Shown piece by piece: positions 1 to 13,162 of a stretch of DNA of 64,000 nt. The position numbers and the translations under genes are program-made. Source of the DNA: Styela clava. Lineage: Eukaryota > Chordata > Ascidiacea > Stolidobranchia > Styelidae. The notes under the pieces were generated by a model, which saw only the letters and a program-made list of their open reading frames with translations, was not told the origin of the DNA and searched no databases. The stretch lies in assembly GCF_964204865.1 (NCBI RefSeq), contig NC_135257.1, positions 14,716,151 to 14,780,150 of the forward strand, read 5' to 3'. Position 1 is the stretch's first letter. Each line of letters begins with the position of its first letter.

Positions 1-351
1 CAAACGCGACAGATACGACAGATAATAATCGGAATGAATTTATTTGAAAATTTTAGCTGCAAATTCCTTCCTATAATTTTTCTCGGCGAATCGTCGCCAG
101 TGATCACATAATATATTCCGAGTTTGCCAGAGCGAGCAGTTCTCGATGTCTCAATGATAGAGCACCCTCGCTATGGTTCTCATTGAAATTTATAAATGTG
201 GATTATAAACTGACTCCGGTAAAATTCTGTTGTTTTTGATTTTATTGCCTCTTCACACACAATTGGGGTTTACAATTAACGCACAATGAGTCCGCAAAGA
301 TTTTCCCTGGTGAGAAAATAGTCCGCGACTAAAAAAGGTTGGGGAACACTG
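1..351. mobile_element. 3' part of a hAT-like DNA transposon (5' end outside window)
   Basis: The stretch ends in an AAAAAAGGTTGGGGAACACTG terminus, the inverted form of a CAGTGTTCCCCAACC-type hAT end. It is followed by CATTATAG at 352-359. The sister unit C carries CATTATAG at 22186-22193 without this element, so it reads as an empty site and 352-359 as the right copy of an 8-bp target duplication. The left end is outside the window. No coding potential is seen. Confidence 0.6.
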
Positions 352-2270
352 CATTATAGCAATATGCAACCCGATCCCCAGAGGTTTCAAGGAGTTGAAG
401 TTGAAATTTTGACACTGAGATTGTTGTATAATGATCATTACTCACAACCTTTCTGCGATGAATGGATGGTATTACCAGTATTTTCGACCTACGTTGAACG
501 AATCTGCGGCAGTGAGATCGAAGCAGATTCCACACATAGGGATGCCACTTTTGGATTCGCGAATCGGATCGATTCGAATCGCATCTTTTCCGAATCGATT
601 CAAATCAGATAAACGCGATTGGGAAAAAAGAGCGATTCACCGAAAAAAAATAATTGAACGTTTGGTAAATCGTTGTTTTCGGCGGTTTTAAATCTGCCGA
701 ATGCGTTTATGCGGCACTCCAGATAACACCACGAAACTGCTAGTTCAGTTTTCCACCGAATAGCCCAAGTTTCGATTATGCGCAAATTTGAATTGATCGT
801 ATACCTGAAAATTCGTGACAATTTTGATGGAAATTTTCAACAGCACACCTGCGCTGCGATTAAGTTATTGTACGCCCTGGCATGATTGGATAAAGAATCA
901 GCTACCTGCGTCTAGTAGATAATATTTCATTTTGATTTAAATTTAATTCAAAGTTTGTTCTGAGTGAAATATTTCGCGTACATTTGAAGAGAACTATCAC
1001 TGAGTGAGTTCATCGGCCGGCAATATTAATTGACAATCATGTTTCTCATCCTAAAATATGTATTTATTTTGTTTGTGTTTGTCAGGCTTCCACTCGACTG
1101 GTGGTAAACGTAATCAGGGGGACATAATGTAATAGTACATACACGTCTTTTTTCAGCTGTTACAAAAAAGTAGTATTTACTTTTAATTTTGTTAGCGCGA
1201 TTCAAGCGGAGATAAAACATTTCGGATTATTTCTAGCAAATGTCATAACGGACAGGTGGGAGTAAATAAGACTTGAGGAAAGCCAACTTGTGCACTGTTT
1301 TACATCAACACGCGCCAAATTTCATATCAGACCAAGCATGCTGTGCGAATGTCGTCTCACTCTAGCCCCAGCGACCATGTTTGATCGAGATAAAGCGTCG
1401 ACCAATTATCGCTCGTCAGCGCGGCGTCCATTATGCACATTTGGACTTTCTGAATTACGAAATTAAACGTAGTCCACGATAATAATGAAGTCCGAGTTAG
1501 CCAATAACGCTGTTAGCCACAAATAATATTGTCCTAAAATTTATGAAAATTTTCGTTAGCAATCGTAGTCGGGTGAACGATTGATTTTCTCGAAATTAAT
1601 TTAATTATTCTTGGGAATCATTTCCCTTTTATAGTAATTCAGATGCAATTAGAATGTTTTTGCAAATATTGTACTAAAATATTGAAGATAAAGAATCGGC
1701 CGGCCTTAATTTAATATAACAAGAAGTAAAATACCATAGTCACATATACTGGTGTGGGACTAGGGAAAACCGTGCTGTTACTGTGTTTATGACATAACAG
1801 TACAACTGTTCCCTGCTCATTTTCTCATATGAATTCCATCAAATTTCCTTAGTCCTGATACAGGTTTAACACAATAATAACTCAGTATTGTAAGACTTGG
1901 ATAAGTTTTTAGATAAGAGATAGATAAATGAGCAACAGCAAGTTTTTCATCAATGCATTCATTGGTGATATCTATGACCTACATCTTTTTATAATGATGG
2001 AAATAAGTGTGGCTCATTGACTGAAAAACCCTTATCATACTTGCTATATAGCGTATTCCATTTTCAGGTTTTACTTTTCTTCTTTGGGCTTTTTTGTGAC
2101 ATTGAGCAAACATGCGCATGCAATAAGAAAAAGCTCAATGGGATCAAATTCGGAAAGATTTAATTCGAAAATTTTTGATTCGACAAAAAATGTATTTAGA
2201 AGAGGCAACCCTATCCACAGATCGTGAGTACAGAAGGGCGGTTGTGCGGACGAGCAGGCCAGGCTGCAAC

Positions 2271-2687
2271 TAGGGCTGGGCATTTCCGAATACCTTGTGA
2301 TTTCAGAATCGGATCGGATAATTTTTTCGAGTCGAATCGAATCTCGAATACTTGAAAATATATATTTGTAAGCGACTTTATTATAGTAATTGGTCCTCTC
2401 AACAAATGAATTACTGAAGACATAGAATAAATCACTCAGATAGATTACTGAGCGTTCACACAGAATAACAAACACGTTTTATAAATAAATCACTACAGAA
2501 AATAGTAAATAGTAAGTTAGAATTTCGTTGAAAAACTATGACTTCAACGAAAAATAAATTATGGAATTCACCTCGATCATTAGCGGAAAGATAAAAACAA
2601 GATGGCGGCGATTCGAAATTTATCTCTGAACCGATTCGAAAAATTTACTATTCGATTCGAATATTCGATTCGCAATGCCCAGCCCTA
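2271..2687. mobile_element. hAT-type MITE with TAGGGCTGGGCA ends, 417 bp
   Basis: Terminal inverted repeats TAGGGCTGGGCAT and ATGCCCAGCCCTA flank a non-coding AT-rich interior containing repeated GATTCGAAT-like strings. The 8-bp target duplication GCTGCAAC is exact at 2263-2270 and 2688-2695. Unit B has the uninterrupted site near 15327-15340. A second member lies in opposite orientation at 11397-11763. Confidence 0.9.
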
Positions 2688-3022
2688 GCTGCAACACTGC
2701 ACTCAACAAACAGTACAAATAAACTATCCTCATATTCAAGATTACAACCACATAGCAAATAATGTTATGATGACAGCAGAGTTACAATAATAAATATTTA
2801 ATACCTATACTCAAATCAATTCAACAGGTTTCTCTCAAGATAATTGTCTATGTACTCGACTATAGAGATGTATCACCATCGGTCATTTCATAATATCAGT
2901 AATTTTATCGGTAGTCATTTTCGAAATTGAGAGTTACAATTTTACGCAAAAACCCCACGACGAAAAGTGAAAGAAACTGTGTTCATACATCGTACTCAAT
3001 TACGGTTTCGGTGATAAGCAAG

Positions 3023-3819
3023 TGTGACGACCCTTGTTTTATCTTTTAAATGTTGTCATGTGATAATATTGCCATATTTTGTATTTTTAACACTGAAGAC
3101 CCTGAGGGCGCTGTGACACTGTCGATTTGTCTTTTTGTTTTCCTGTTAGCCTATGTTGTGGTTTGCAGCAGTGCAGTTGTGATTGTTCCAGTTAGATTTT
3201 GAGTGTTTAAAAGGGTATTTTATATCTGCAAAAGTGCCTCTAAGTCTCAAGTAGGTTATCAAAGATGTTTACTCTTGGTTTTATGACTATTAGATTGTGA
3301 TTGTTAGATATTTTGATGCTAGACAGTAGGATGATATTATTGTTTAGTACTGGTACAGTGCAATTGCAGTTGTTTTGGCGTTGTATTTTTAGTTTATTCA
3401 TGAAATTGACTATCAACAGTGCCGTTCAAATCTTGTGCACCTGTGGAATTGTTTGTGGTTTTTTTAAAGTGCCCGTCATGGGTTATTCTCCGCCTATTTT
3501 GCAAATTGTGAGTAGCTGGTTTAGTGTACCGGATTATAGGGATTATTTTGGCTGCTAATGAAAGTTGTCTTTGATTTCAGGGACCGTCTTTAATTTTTAT
3601 TGTTTTGTCATATTATACTGCCTGGTATTTGTTATTTTTATTGTATGCTTTTCGTTTCATTGATTTCATTGGAGTTTTTGGTTGTATTAAGATTGTAATT
3701 AATAAATAGAACAAAATAGTATAAATTGAAGTGAATATTGGGAGGAAACTTGACGTCAGATCATATTGGAAGATATTCTGAATTCGGATAATTATTACAT
3801 AGATTGCCGGTACGCTACA
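3023..3819 (+). repeat. 5' LTR of the Gypsy element
   Basis: Starts TGTGACGACCC and ends GGTACGCTACA, matching 9043-9828 with scattered substitutions and small indels. The primer-binding region would start at about 3820 (AATTTGGCGAGAGC); I cannot assign the primer tRNA. Confidence 0.93.
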
Positions 3820-3860
3820 AAATTTGGCGAGAGCACGCCAGGATATCTTCTAAACATAAT

Positions 3861-5265
3861 ATGTCACGCAGAAATAGAAAGAACGCTCAAATGGAGGGAG
3901 AGGATGACTTAGTTGCTAGAATGAAGGTACTGAAGGCTGAATGGACAACAATGGAAGCGAGAGTAGAAGAGATCGAAGGAGCAGTAGATGAACTTGGGCA
4001 TGATGTAAAATAGTGTTATGACAGTGCGATGGTACTTAATCAAGATGTGAGAGATTGGCGAGAGGAGCTGCATGTGACACTGCATGGTTTTCAGGAGAAC
4101 GTGATTGAGACATTAGTGAAAAGCAAAAGTGCCGAAGTCGGTTTGAACGAATCCGGAGGAATAGCTGAAGGTGCAGGCAAAATGGCACACAGAGTTACGT
4201 GATGAGGGTGGACCAGAGTGACATGGCAGAGCACACTGAGTCAAAAGTTACACCACCTGACAACAACTGCGGGAGTAGACCGATGCCGGGAATGGAGTCT
4301 CCGCCTATCATGCCCAGGTATCCGGTTGGTTTTTCTACCCCTATGACAAAAAAGGGTTGTACTAGTGCATGTGGGATGACGTTCAGGCCAGAAAGACAGC
4401 CGGAGAAGTTTGATGGATCGGAGCCTTGGGGCTCATTTCTGTATCATTTTAAAGCTATAGCCAAGTCTAATGGTTGGGATAGGGACACGATGGGTAGCGA
4501 ATTGGGCCTTTGCATGGTAGGCAATGCCCTGAGTCATTTATTAGAATTGTCTATGGATGAGCGTGAAGGTTTTGAGTCGATCGTACGCCATTTCGTGAAG
4601 TATTTTGAAGTGGAAGATGGTATTGAAGCGCTTCGAGCCCTTTTAGCCAGCGCGTGAAGTTGGCAAGAGAAACCTATAATGAATTTGGCGTTGCATTGAG
4701 ACAGCTCGCTAGGCGAGCTTATCCATACTTGAGACCCGCTGACCGAGATGACTTGGCAAAATCGCAATTTTTGCGAGGATTAGACGACAAAGTTCGTTTG
4801 CACATTGGTCTTTTGCAACCCGCCACATTGGAAGATGCAATGTCGTTGGCTACCAGATATCAATATTATGAGAAGTCATGGGAACCCGCAAAAGAGGTGA
4901 TCAAACCAAGGACTACTGTTGCAAAGATTTCTAGCAATAAGGCCGGGGTGACATTTGGAGCTGATATAGTCCAGGAGATTTTAAACCGCCTGGCACAACT
5001 GGAGGCCTTAGATGCGGAAACGTCGAGATCCCGCGTATCTCCGACTTCTCGTACCTCTTGTTTCAGATGCGGACAGGCGGGATCAGTGATTGTCGCAGTC
5101 CATAAGCTCTTACACTACCGTCCACACCATGTCCCCGCTGTAAGCAAACGGGTCATTGGGCTCGAGATTGTCCAAACAACACGGGTGGACCGACTTGTTT
5201 CCGATACGGACAACCAGGGCATTTTAGCCGAAACTGTTCCCAGACCACTGAACAAAGACCAGTAA
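3861..5265 (+). pseudogene. Gag remnant of the Gypsy element
   Basis: A gag-like frame starts at ATG 3861, is stopped by TAG at 4011-4013 and again near 4199, and resumes in shifted frames (4199-4657, then 4654-5265). The middle carries a capsid-like region. The end has a run of CCHC zinc knuckles: the first is disrupted by a frameshift after CFRCGQAG, the second keeps the CX2CX4HX4C spacing around 5127-5170 in another frame, and the third has Tyr in place of its second Cys. It is non-functional as it stands. Confidence 0.8.
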
Positions 5266-5311
5266 GTAGTGCTTCTACTCCCAACCAGTCTTTAAACTCG
5301 GAACAGCAGGG

Positions 5312-7207
5312 ATGAGATCCGCATTCCCTGCTAACATGATTTTAGATGATGATATGGACCCATTTCTCTCGACTTTGATTTCTTCTCTTACATGGACTAA
5401 TGGATGGCATGTTAAGGCTTTGGTCAATAACGTGCCTGTTTTGTTTTTGATTGATACCGGTGCGGGTGTCTCGCTCATTGACACCGCTGTTTACTCGATG
5501 TTACAGGAAAATTCGGACATTCCAGAACTGCATTCTTTTCAAGTACCACTGCGTACAGCCAGTGTCGAGCCATTAGTGTCTCATGGTGCACTTGATGTCA
5601 ACCTGACGATTGAAAGCTGGTCTGTGGAGCACACGGTTGTTGTCGCTGATCTAGGGTCACGGATGGGCAATCTACGTACGGACTATCTTGGCAAATGAGA
5701 CTGTGTTCTGTATCCCTCGTCGGGTCGCTTTGTTCTTGAGGGACAAGATGTTACTGTGCAGCACCAAACATCGGTTCCTTGTTGTCGTGTGACGGTAGAG
5801 GAGGATGTGGTTATACCGGCCCGCTCTGGAATTGTTGTACTCGCTCAGCTACAGCAGCCGTGGCCCGTCCAGAGACCTGACATAGTAGCCGTTGTTGAGC
5901 CAGTGGATGTAGGCAACATCAATTTGGTCGCTTCGCTGACGTTGGTTGGCCCGTCTAAGAAGGAGGTACCGTGAAACAATGGTGGCGCCAGTCTCTGAAA
6001 CGGCGGAAGAATTCAATGGATTACCTGACCATCTTCAGGACTTGATTACATCGACGGAAGTACTTTCGGCTGATCAGTACCGACAATCGTTTTTTTTTTT
6101 TTTGTTAAGAGAGTTTAAGGACATATTTGTCGGCTCCGATGGAGAACTCGGGCGTACGTCGGTTGCTCGCCATCACATAGTAACTACAACACCGCAGCCT
6201 ATTCGGCAGGCTCCGCGACGTCCGAGCTGGGCAAGGAGACAAATAGCAGAGGATGCTGTTGACAAGATGCTAGATCAAGGGGTTATTGAGCTGAGTGACA
6301 GTCCATACTCGTCACCCATTGTTCTGATACCAAAAAAGACGGCACTACTCGTTTTTGTATCGATTTCAGATTACTTAATTCAATTACGTACAAGGACGCT
6401 TACCGTTTACCTCGTATAGATGACATCGTGGAATCCCTTCGCGGGTCAAGTTGGTTCTCAACGCTTGACTTGGCTAGCGGCTACTGGCAGGTGGAAGTTG
6501 ATCCGTCGGACAGAGTGAAAACTGCTTTCAGTCTTCCGGGAAAAGGACACTATCAATTTGTAGTCATGCCCTTCGGTCTATCCAATGCACCTGCAACCTT
6601 CGAGCGGATGATGGATCGAGTGTTGGGTGGAATTATCGGGAAAGGATGTTCTAATTATTTGGATAATGTTTTAGCCCTCGAATCCGATTTTGACACTTCA
6701 TTGAGCAGTTTGCGGGAAGTTTTCTTTCGACTTCAACTATTATAGACGTTTTGTACCAGGTTATGCCACTATAGCGTCGCCTTTAGTCCGCTTAACTCGA
6801 AAGAATGTGAAATTTGAGTGGAGTGGTGATTTTCAGGAAGCATTTGGAATCATTAAGCGTCTTTTGCGTCTGCTCCTATCCTGGCTTTTCCATTGGTTCA
6901 TGGAGAGTTTATTTTGGACACCGACGCAAGTGGCTTTGGTACTGGTGCTGTGTTATCACAATTGCAAGATGGGGAAGAACATGTTATTGCCTATTTCAGC
7001 AGAACTCTATCCAAGACGGAACGCCGATACTGTACCACTGAAAGGGAGTTGTTGGCAGTGATTCAATCCGTACGACATTTTCGCCATTATTTGTGGGGAA
7101 GGCACTTTTTGATTCGCACCGATCATGGTGCCTTGAAGTGGCTTTTAAATTTCCGAGAACCCGAAAGGGAAGGTGGCTCGCTGGATCTCTACACTGTTCA
7201 CGTATGA
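5312..7207 (+). pseudogene. Pol remnant: protease, reverse transcriptase and RNase H
   Basis: An aspartic protease motif (LIDTGAG) lies near 5446-5466. The reverse transcriptase is split between frames 5946-6419 and 6428-6745; it has the PYSSPIVLIPKK and MPFGLSNAPATFERMM blocks, but the catalytic box reads YLDN rather than YLDD. A 14-15-T run at about 6090-6104 marks likely slippage damage. Sequence between the RT palm and the RNase H tether is missing after about 6745. RNase H (ILDTDASGFGTGAVLSQ) follows at 6893-7207. Several frame changes make the polyprotein inactive. Confidence 0.9.
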
Positions 7208-7578
7208 TTTCAGCATTGAACATCGAGCAGGGACTGAACATGGTAATGCCGATGGTCTATCTCGTCAAACCAACGCTGTAAGCGCCCGGACTGCCCAGAT
7301 TGTGTGTATACTTCACAGGAACCTGATATCAATGTTCGTCTAGTAGCACCTCTGTATAATGCTGACTTGCCTGGGATACCAACAAGCTGTAACTGGATGG
7401 AGACATACACGGAGGAAAGGATTCGAATTTGCCAAGCCGAGGACCCTCATCTTTCTGCAGTTATTGCCTGGAAGCGCCGTTCATATCATAAACCCCAGCC
7501 ACAGGATTATATGCATGAATCGCTAGAGACCAAGCGTTATCTAGCTCAATAGCATTTGTTATATTTGACTGGTAAATT

Positions 7579-8945
7579 TTGTATCGCAAGTGGATACCCG
7601 AAACATTGACTCATAGTGCTCCCGCTTATCAATTTTACATTCCTGGGGCATTGAGAAGAGAAATCTTCCAGCATTTACACAGTGCCCGTACCTCTGGCCA
7701 TTTAGGCTCTATTAAAACATTCAAGAGTGTTCGTGCTCGTTTTTACTGGCCTGGTTTTAAAAGAGATATTTTGCTCTGGTGCCGGTTTTGCAAACCTTGC
7801 GCTGCGGCTAAGATGACTCACGGGCGCAAACAGGGGGATCTACGACAACTGCTCTGCGGATCTCCCATGGAACGGGTCGCCATGGATTTCTTGGGACCAC
7901 TACAACGTACCAAGAATGGAAATGAACATCTTCTGGTGCTATCAGATTATTTCACCAAGTGGGTGGAGTGTTATCCACTTCCCAATCAGACTGCAGAGGT
8001 AACAGCCGATCTGCTGGTCACCCAGTTCTTCGCAAGATTTGGAGTTTCTCGGATTATTCACACTGATCAGGGTCGAGATTTTGAATCTCGGTTGTTCACC
8101 GAGATGTGCGACTTGTACGGTATAGTCAAGACGCATACGACACCTTATCACCCTCGATCCGGTGGACAAGTGGAGAGGTTTAATCGAACGATTCAGCAAA
8201 TGCTCAAGCCACGATCATCGAGACGATTGGGATGACCATGTTCCCTATCTGTGCATGGCTTACAGAGCTACAGTGCATGAAAGTACGCAGTTTACACCCA
8301 ATCGTCTTATGCTTGGCCGAGAGATTGACCTTCCTATCGATGTCATGTATGGGCGTCCGACTCAAACTCCTCTACATCCTTGTTATACCGAATATGTGGA
8401 ATGGTTTAAAGATGTCACTGAGAAATTTTTTGTATGTGCCAGAAATCATTTGAATCAAGCTGCCTTGCGACAGAAGAGAAATTTTGATGTTCATGTGCAA
8501 CCACAGAAGTTTGAAGAGGGAAACCTTGTATGGTACTATTACCCACCCAAAAAGAAGAAGCTGAGTTCTCCATGGCAGGGTCTTTTCACAGTTAGGAGAT
8601 TTTCTCTCAAATCACACTTATGAGATACAACGGAATCTAGGCGAAAAGACGCGTGTGGTTCATGTGGATAATTTGCGACCTTTTATTCATGAAGAGACGC
8701 AGGAACCAAGTGCTTTCTTAGATGATAGCCCTGCGGATTCGGGGGAACACACACCAGAAGAGCCGGATTCGGGGGAACAGACATCGAAAGAGGCGAATTC
8801 TGCGGAACACACACCAGAAGAGGCGGATCTTCAGCCTTGTGAGGAAATAATACCTTGGTACGAGTTGCCCAATTCAGAAGGACAAAGTTTAAGGATGTCT
8901 AAGCGTGAGCGTAGACAACCTGCATATTTTAAAGACTTTGTGTAA
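7579..8945 (+). pseudogene. Integrase and Pol C-terminus remnant
   Basis: The 7579-8235 frame has a zinc-binding HHCC region (H...H...CRFCKPC) and an integrase core with the first Asp in MDFLGPL, the second in HTDQG and the Glu in GQVERFNRT, so the DDE set is present. The frame shifts near 8200 and continues in 8162-8623 and 8655-8945, which end in a proline/acidic tail and an LRMSKRERRQP segment. No chromodomain is visible. Confidence 0.9.
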
Positions 8946-9042
8946 ATATTTTGTGTTGACTACTGCTTCTTTCGTTGTTTAATTTTTCTAATGAAGATGA
9001 AAACATTGTTTCAAAATGTTTCATCTAGAAGAGGGGGGTAAT

Positions 9043-9828
9043 GTGACGACCCTTATTTTATCTTTTAAATGTTGTCATGTGATAATATTGCTACATTTTG
9101 TATTTTTAACACTGAAGACCCTGAGGGCGCCGTGACACTGTCGATTTGTTTTTTGGTATCCTGTTAGCCTATGCTGTGGTTTGCAGCAGTGCAGTTGTGA
9201 TTGTTTCAGTTAGATTTTGAGTGTTTAAGGGTATTTTATATCTGCAAAAGTGCCTCTTAAGTCTCAAGTAGGTTATCAAAGATGTTTACTCTTGGTTTTA
9301 TGACTATTAGATTGGGATTGTTAGATATTTTGATGCTAGACAGTAAGATGATATTATTGTTTAGTACCGGTACAGTGCAATTACAGTTGTTTTGGCGTTG
9401 TATTTTTAGTTTATTCATGAAATTGGCTATCAACAGTGCCGTTCAAATCTTGTGCACCTGTGGAATTATTGTGTTTTTTTTAAAGTGCCCGTCATGGGTT
9501 ATTCTCAGCCTATTTTGCAAATTGTGAGTAGCTGGTTTAGTGTACCGGATTATAGGGGTTATTTTGGCTGCTATTGTCTTTGATTTCAGGGTCCGTCTTT
9601 AATTTTTATTGTTTTCTCTTATTGTACTGCCTGGTATTTGTTATTTTTATTGTATGCTTTTCGTTTCATTGATTTCATTGGAGTATTTGGTTGTATTAGG
9701 ATTGTAAATAATAAATAGAACAAAATAGTATAAATTGAAGTGAATATTGGGAGGAAACTTGACGTCAGATCATATTGGAAGATATTCTGAACTTGTATAA
9801 TTATTACATAGACTGCCGGTACGCTACA
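9043..9828 (+). repeat. 3' LTR of the Gypsy element
   Basis: Begins TGTGACGACCC right after the polypurine tract at 9031-9042 and ends GCTACA at 9828, followed by the target duplication CAAG. By eye it shares about 96% of bases with the 5' LTR. Confidence 0.93.
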
Positions 9829-10189
9829 CAAGGAACGTTTGCGCTATTTTGGTACCTTTGTCCTGCATATTGATCTTTTCATTCGATCCTATAGAAAAGC
9901 ATAAACTGTATTCAGGGGGTTTCCATCAAACACTAATGATATAAACAAGCTGGAAAGTAATTTAGATGCATTCAATTAAAAAGAACATTACAGCGACTTT
10001 AACACTCATTTTTACCTCTTAATTTCAACAATCCTTTCGAAATCATGGTCGTCTAGCTCAGTAGAGTCTACCTGGAAACAGCTCCAAATGTCGATATGAT
10101 CATAAGCCCAAAATGTCTATTCACGCCGGAGCTTGACGCTCTTAATTCACTATGAACACCTAGGCTAGCAGACTCTAAATGATATAGGG

Positions 10190-10877
10190 CAGGGGCGTGG
10201 CCAACCAGTCAGAGACCAATAGCCGCATTTCGTACTTTATTACCGCGAAGAGCCACATTATAAACAAGAACACGCATGAACATCAGATATACTTTTATTC
10301 AGCTCTGCCAGAATGCTAATTTATGTTAATGTTACTAACATGATTATGACAGAAATTTACAACCATTTATTGTCATGCATGCTACTTAGTGGGACTTCTG
10401 GCATTCCTTGGATTGAACAATCCTCTTTAAATTTGGATTGCAAGTCGTTGTAGCCAATCGAAACATTTCTTTCGCGTGGATGTTAGTCAGAACCATTGAG
10501 GTGTATTAATGCTTTGATTTCACGCATTTTAGGGCGGAAACACACGGAAATCGCAGACGTATGTTGACCCAAACATTGACAATATCCTCACCGCAGCTCC
10601 TTTGACGAGGTATTTTTCCATTGGCATGCTTTTCCATAACTCAATGGTCCCTTCTCTTATTAAAGCGCATTTCAGTTGGCCTTCGATCATCTCAGACTCA
10701 GTTGCAACCTCATTGGATGCCATAGGGAATCTCACACTATTCGTATCAGAATTAAATGGGCCGTCGGCGACGTAATCTGAAACGTTTTATCTCCACTTCA
10801 CTCAAATGGTAGATTGCGGAGTTGCCGCCCAGCTTCATTTCGCATGCGGCTCGCGAGCCGCTGGTCGGCCATCCCTG
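10190..10877 (-). mobile_element. Non-autonomous hAT element with hATC remnant (unit A copy)
   Basis: The ends are CAGGGGCGTGGCCAACCAG and GGTCGGCCATCCCTG, with the 8-bp duplication ATATAGGG at 10182-10189 and 10878-10885. On the minus strand, 10529-10735 encodes a decayed peptide containing SMFGSTYVC, which resembles the hAT C-terminal dimerisation block of BED-finger/GTF2IRD2-like transposases. The element is therefore probably an internal-deletion derivative of such a transposon. Orthologous copies occupy the same site in units C (25983-26658) and B (15988-16105, truncated), so this insertion predates the unit duplication. Confidence 0.85.
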
Positions 10878-11396
10878 ATATAGGGTTCCAAATTTTGAAA
10901 TTAAATATTAGAAAATGTGGAAAAAAAAGTTCCATCCATTATTGTAAGCTCGAAAAAAATGTCATCAGCGCAGATTAGAACAAACTTAGGTTGGCGCGAA
11001 CATTTGTTGAAACATTCAAGGAAAAAATTCTGTTCAAGGAAGGTTTTGATTTAATCATAAACAAATGTCATGGATGGATAAACTAAAACTGTTATTCATC
11101 AATCATACAAAATGCATTATATGCTTGTAGGTTACATGCAAACCTTATCTGATAATGTAAGACGACTTTAAATTGGAAAACACACATGAAAAAAATAAAC
11201 CAAGTACGTTCATATTTTGCAAAAATTTGATCAATACCAATATTCCTATTTTAAGATTCAGATGTTAAAGACTTTCAGTCGGTATTGGCGCCATTTTCCC
11301 ATCCAATAACTATGGTACTTTTTAAAATATTTTCAATACTCCTTAGTGTAACAAAAAATTAAAAATATATGGGACAACAACATGTCAGGTAATAAA

Positions 11397-11763
11397 TAGG
11401 GCTGGGCATTTCGAATCCAATAGTAAGTTATTCGAATCGGTTAAGAGCAAATTTTCAAATCGTCGTCATCTACTTTTACTCTTTCCGCCAATGGTCGAGG
11501 TAAATTTCTCAATTTTTTTTCATTGAAGCCATATTTTTTCAACACAATTCTGACATATGACTCTTTTCTGTATTGAGGTATTGATGAAAACGTGTTTTTT
11601 TATTGTCAGTGATGTGTTCTATGTTTTCAGTAATTTATGTGTCTGGAGGACCTAAAATAATAAGTAAGTTACATATAATTTCATACCTTTCAAGTATTCG
11701 AGATTCGATTCGAAAAAATTATTCGATTCGATTCTGAAATCATCAGGTATTCGAAAATGCCCA
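11397..11763. mobile_element. hAT-type MITE, TAGGGCTGGGCA family, inverted copy
   Basis: Same family as 2271-2687 but in the opposite orientation. The left end is intact (TAGGGCTGGGCATTTCGAAT); the right end stops at TGCCCA and lacks the last six bases (GCCCTA). The 8-bp duplication GTAATAAA lies at 11389-11396 and 11764-11771. Unit C has the empty site near 27160-27180 (CAGGTAACAAACAACAG). Confidence 0.88.
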
Positions 11764-13002
11764 GTAATAAAAAACAGCTTACTTCCAAAAATCCAAGAAT
11801 GTTACTCATTTAAAAATATACTGTGAATCTAAAAATAATAAAAATTCATCTCATTTATGTTCCATTAAGTAATACGCTCTGAACAAGTTTCAGCTAAATA
11901 AATAAGTAGCATAAGATTGCATATGGCACAGTGTGCAACAGCCAGTAAGCCGTAAGAGACATATGATCACCATTATGACCTTATGATCTGATAACCAAAA
12001 TGTTCAAAAACTATCGTTTTTGCTTTTCTATATAACATTATGATAGCCACACAAAATGATTTTTTCCAATTTATCCAAATGAATATAAAAGTAGCAATTT
12101 CCATACAAATGCACATAAATATAATAGCAGAGGCATCCAACATTTTCCAGTTGTAAACTCAAAACGTGACAGCAAAAAAAGGTTACAATTTATCACTTGC
12201 GTATACCTAAACTAAAGTTTCTAAATTTCTTCGCAGAAACACAAATCAAAAAATATTTTATTTAAAGATTTTGTAAACCAAGCATGCACAAGTGGCGAAA
12301 GTATATGATAACACAAGCCGCGACCATGTTTTTCTTCTTAATCAAGTATTCACCCAACCCTGCTGATAAATCTATTTTTGAAAAGTTTATTGTCAGGAAT
12401 ATGATAATAATATATATGATTTATATGTTTGGACAAATTTATGAATACAGCAGACAAAACAATAAAATATCTATATTTCCCTATTGTGAAAATTCCATGA
12501 AACTTAACAAACTTTGTCTTGAATATTGAATATATATATAAATTTCAATTTAAAACAAATAAACCATTAATAAAAGATATATGATGATAAGGCTATAAAA
12601 AATATTCCAATTGTCCAACATATGTTCTGGCATCCACTATTTTATTCAGTTTTGTTTTTCTCATTTCTCTGTAGTTTTCTCCGATATTGGCTCTAAATAC
12701 ATAAAAGATAGTTAATTTTAAATGCTAAAATCCAATCCATATGTATTATTGATCTTGGTTAGGAGCACAACTCTTAGAGAGTAGCCACAAACATAAATAT
12801 AGCTGGTACTTCCGGCTGACCTATAGCAGTTGATGGCAATTTAAGAATCCCAGCATCATGCAATGCAAAAGCAAATCTCAGACAAGTAAGAGCTTTTATA
12901 CAATCAATGGGAATCTTGCGCTTGGGACTGTCTGACGAGGTTTCCTATATTGAACAGTCTTTGATATAGCCAGACGAATAGTGTTAACATCAAGACTTAA
13001 CA
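11764..13002. other. Non-coding unit A tail and junction to unit B
   Basis: Up to about 12760 this matches 27180-28180 of unit C. Positions 12860-13000 match the inside of the 28325-28773 MITE (about 28460-28600) without its terminal repeats, so a rearrangement lies here. Short open frames (e.g. 12284-12529) are not preserved in unit C and look non-coding. Confidence 0.6.
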
Positions 13003-13162
13003 TCAAGTTTTTAGATAATAGATAGATAGATAGATAAGCAACAGGAAGTTTTTCATCAATGCATTTATTGGTGATATCTAAGACTTACATCTTTTTATAA
13101 TGATGGAAATAACATAAGTGTGGCTCATTCACTAAAAAACCCTTATCATACTTGCTATATAG

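Larger units (their letters stand above)
3023..9828 (+). mobile_element. Ty3/Gypsy LTR retrotransposon, full-length but decayed
   Basis: Complete element with two LTRs (TGTGACGACC...GCTACA), a gag and pol interior in the order protease, reverse transcriptase, RNase H, integrase, and a purine-rich tract (AGAGGGGGGTAA) directly before the 3' LTR. A 4-bp target duplication CAAG is present at 3019-3022 and 9829-9832. Unit B shows the uninterrupted site near 15640-15650. The two LTRs differ at a few percent of positions by eye, so the insertion is fairly recent yet the coding region is already broken by stops and frameshifts. No envelope gene is seen. Confidence 0.95.
352..12760 (+). repeat. Low-copy repeat unit A (interrupted by a Gypsy element)
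   Basis: Positions 352-3018 and 9833-12760 are near-identical to unit C (22186 to about 28180), and parts also match unit B (13003-16105). The host sequence without insertions is roughly 4-5 kb. Younger insertions are the MITE at 2271-2687, the Gypsy element at 3023-9828 and the MITE at 11397-11763; an older hAT element (10190-10877) is shared with the sister units. Unit A lacks about 170 bp present in unit C around 22560-22800. No host gene is recognised; open frames here are short and not conserved between the units. Confidence 0.85.

Noticed and set aside
2071..2475. 134-codon minus-strand open frame
   Set aside because: It runs across the boundary of the 2271-2687 MITE and is not preserved in the sister unit, so it is incidental.
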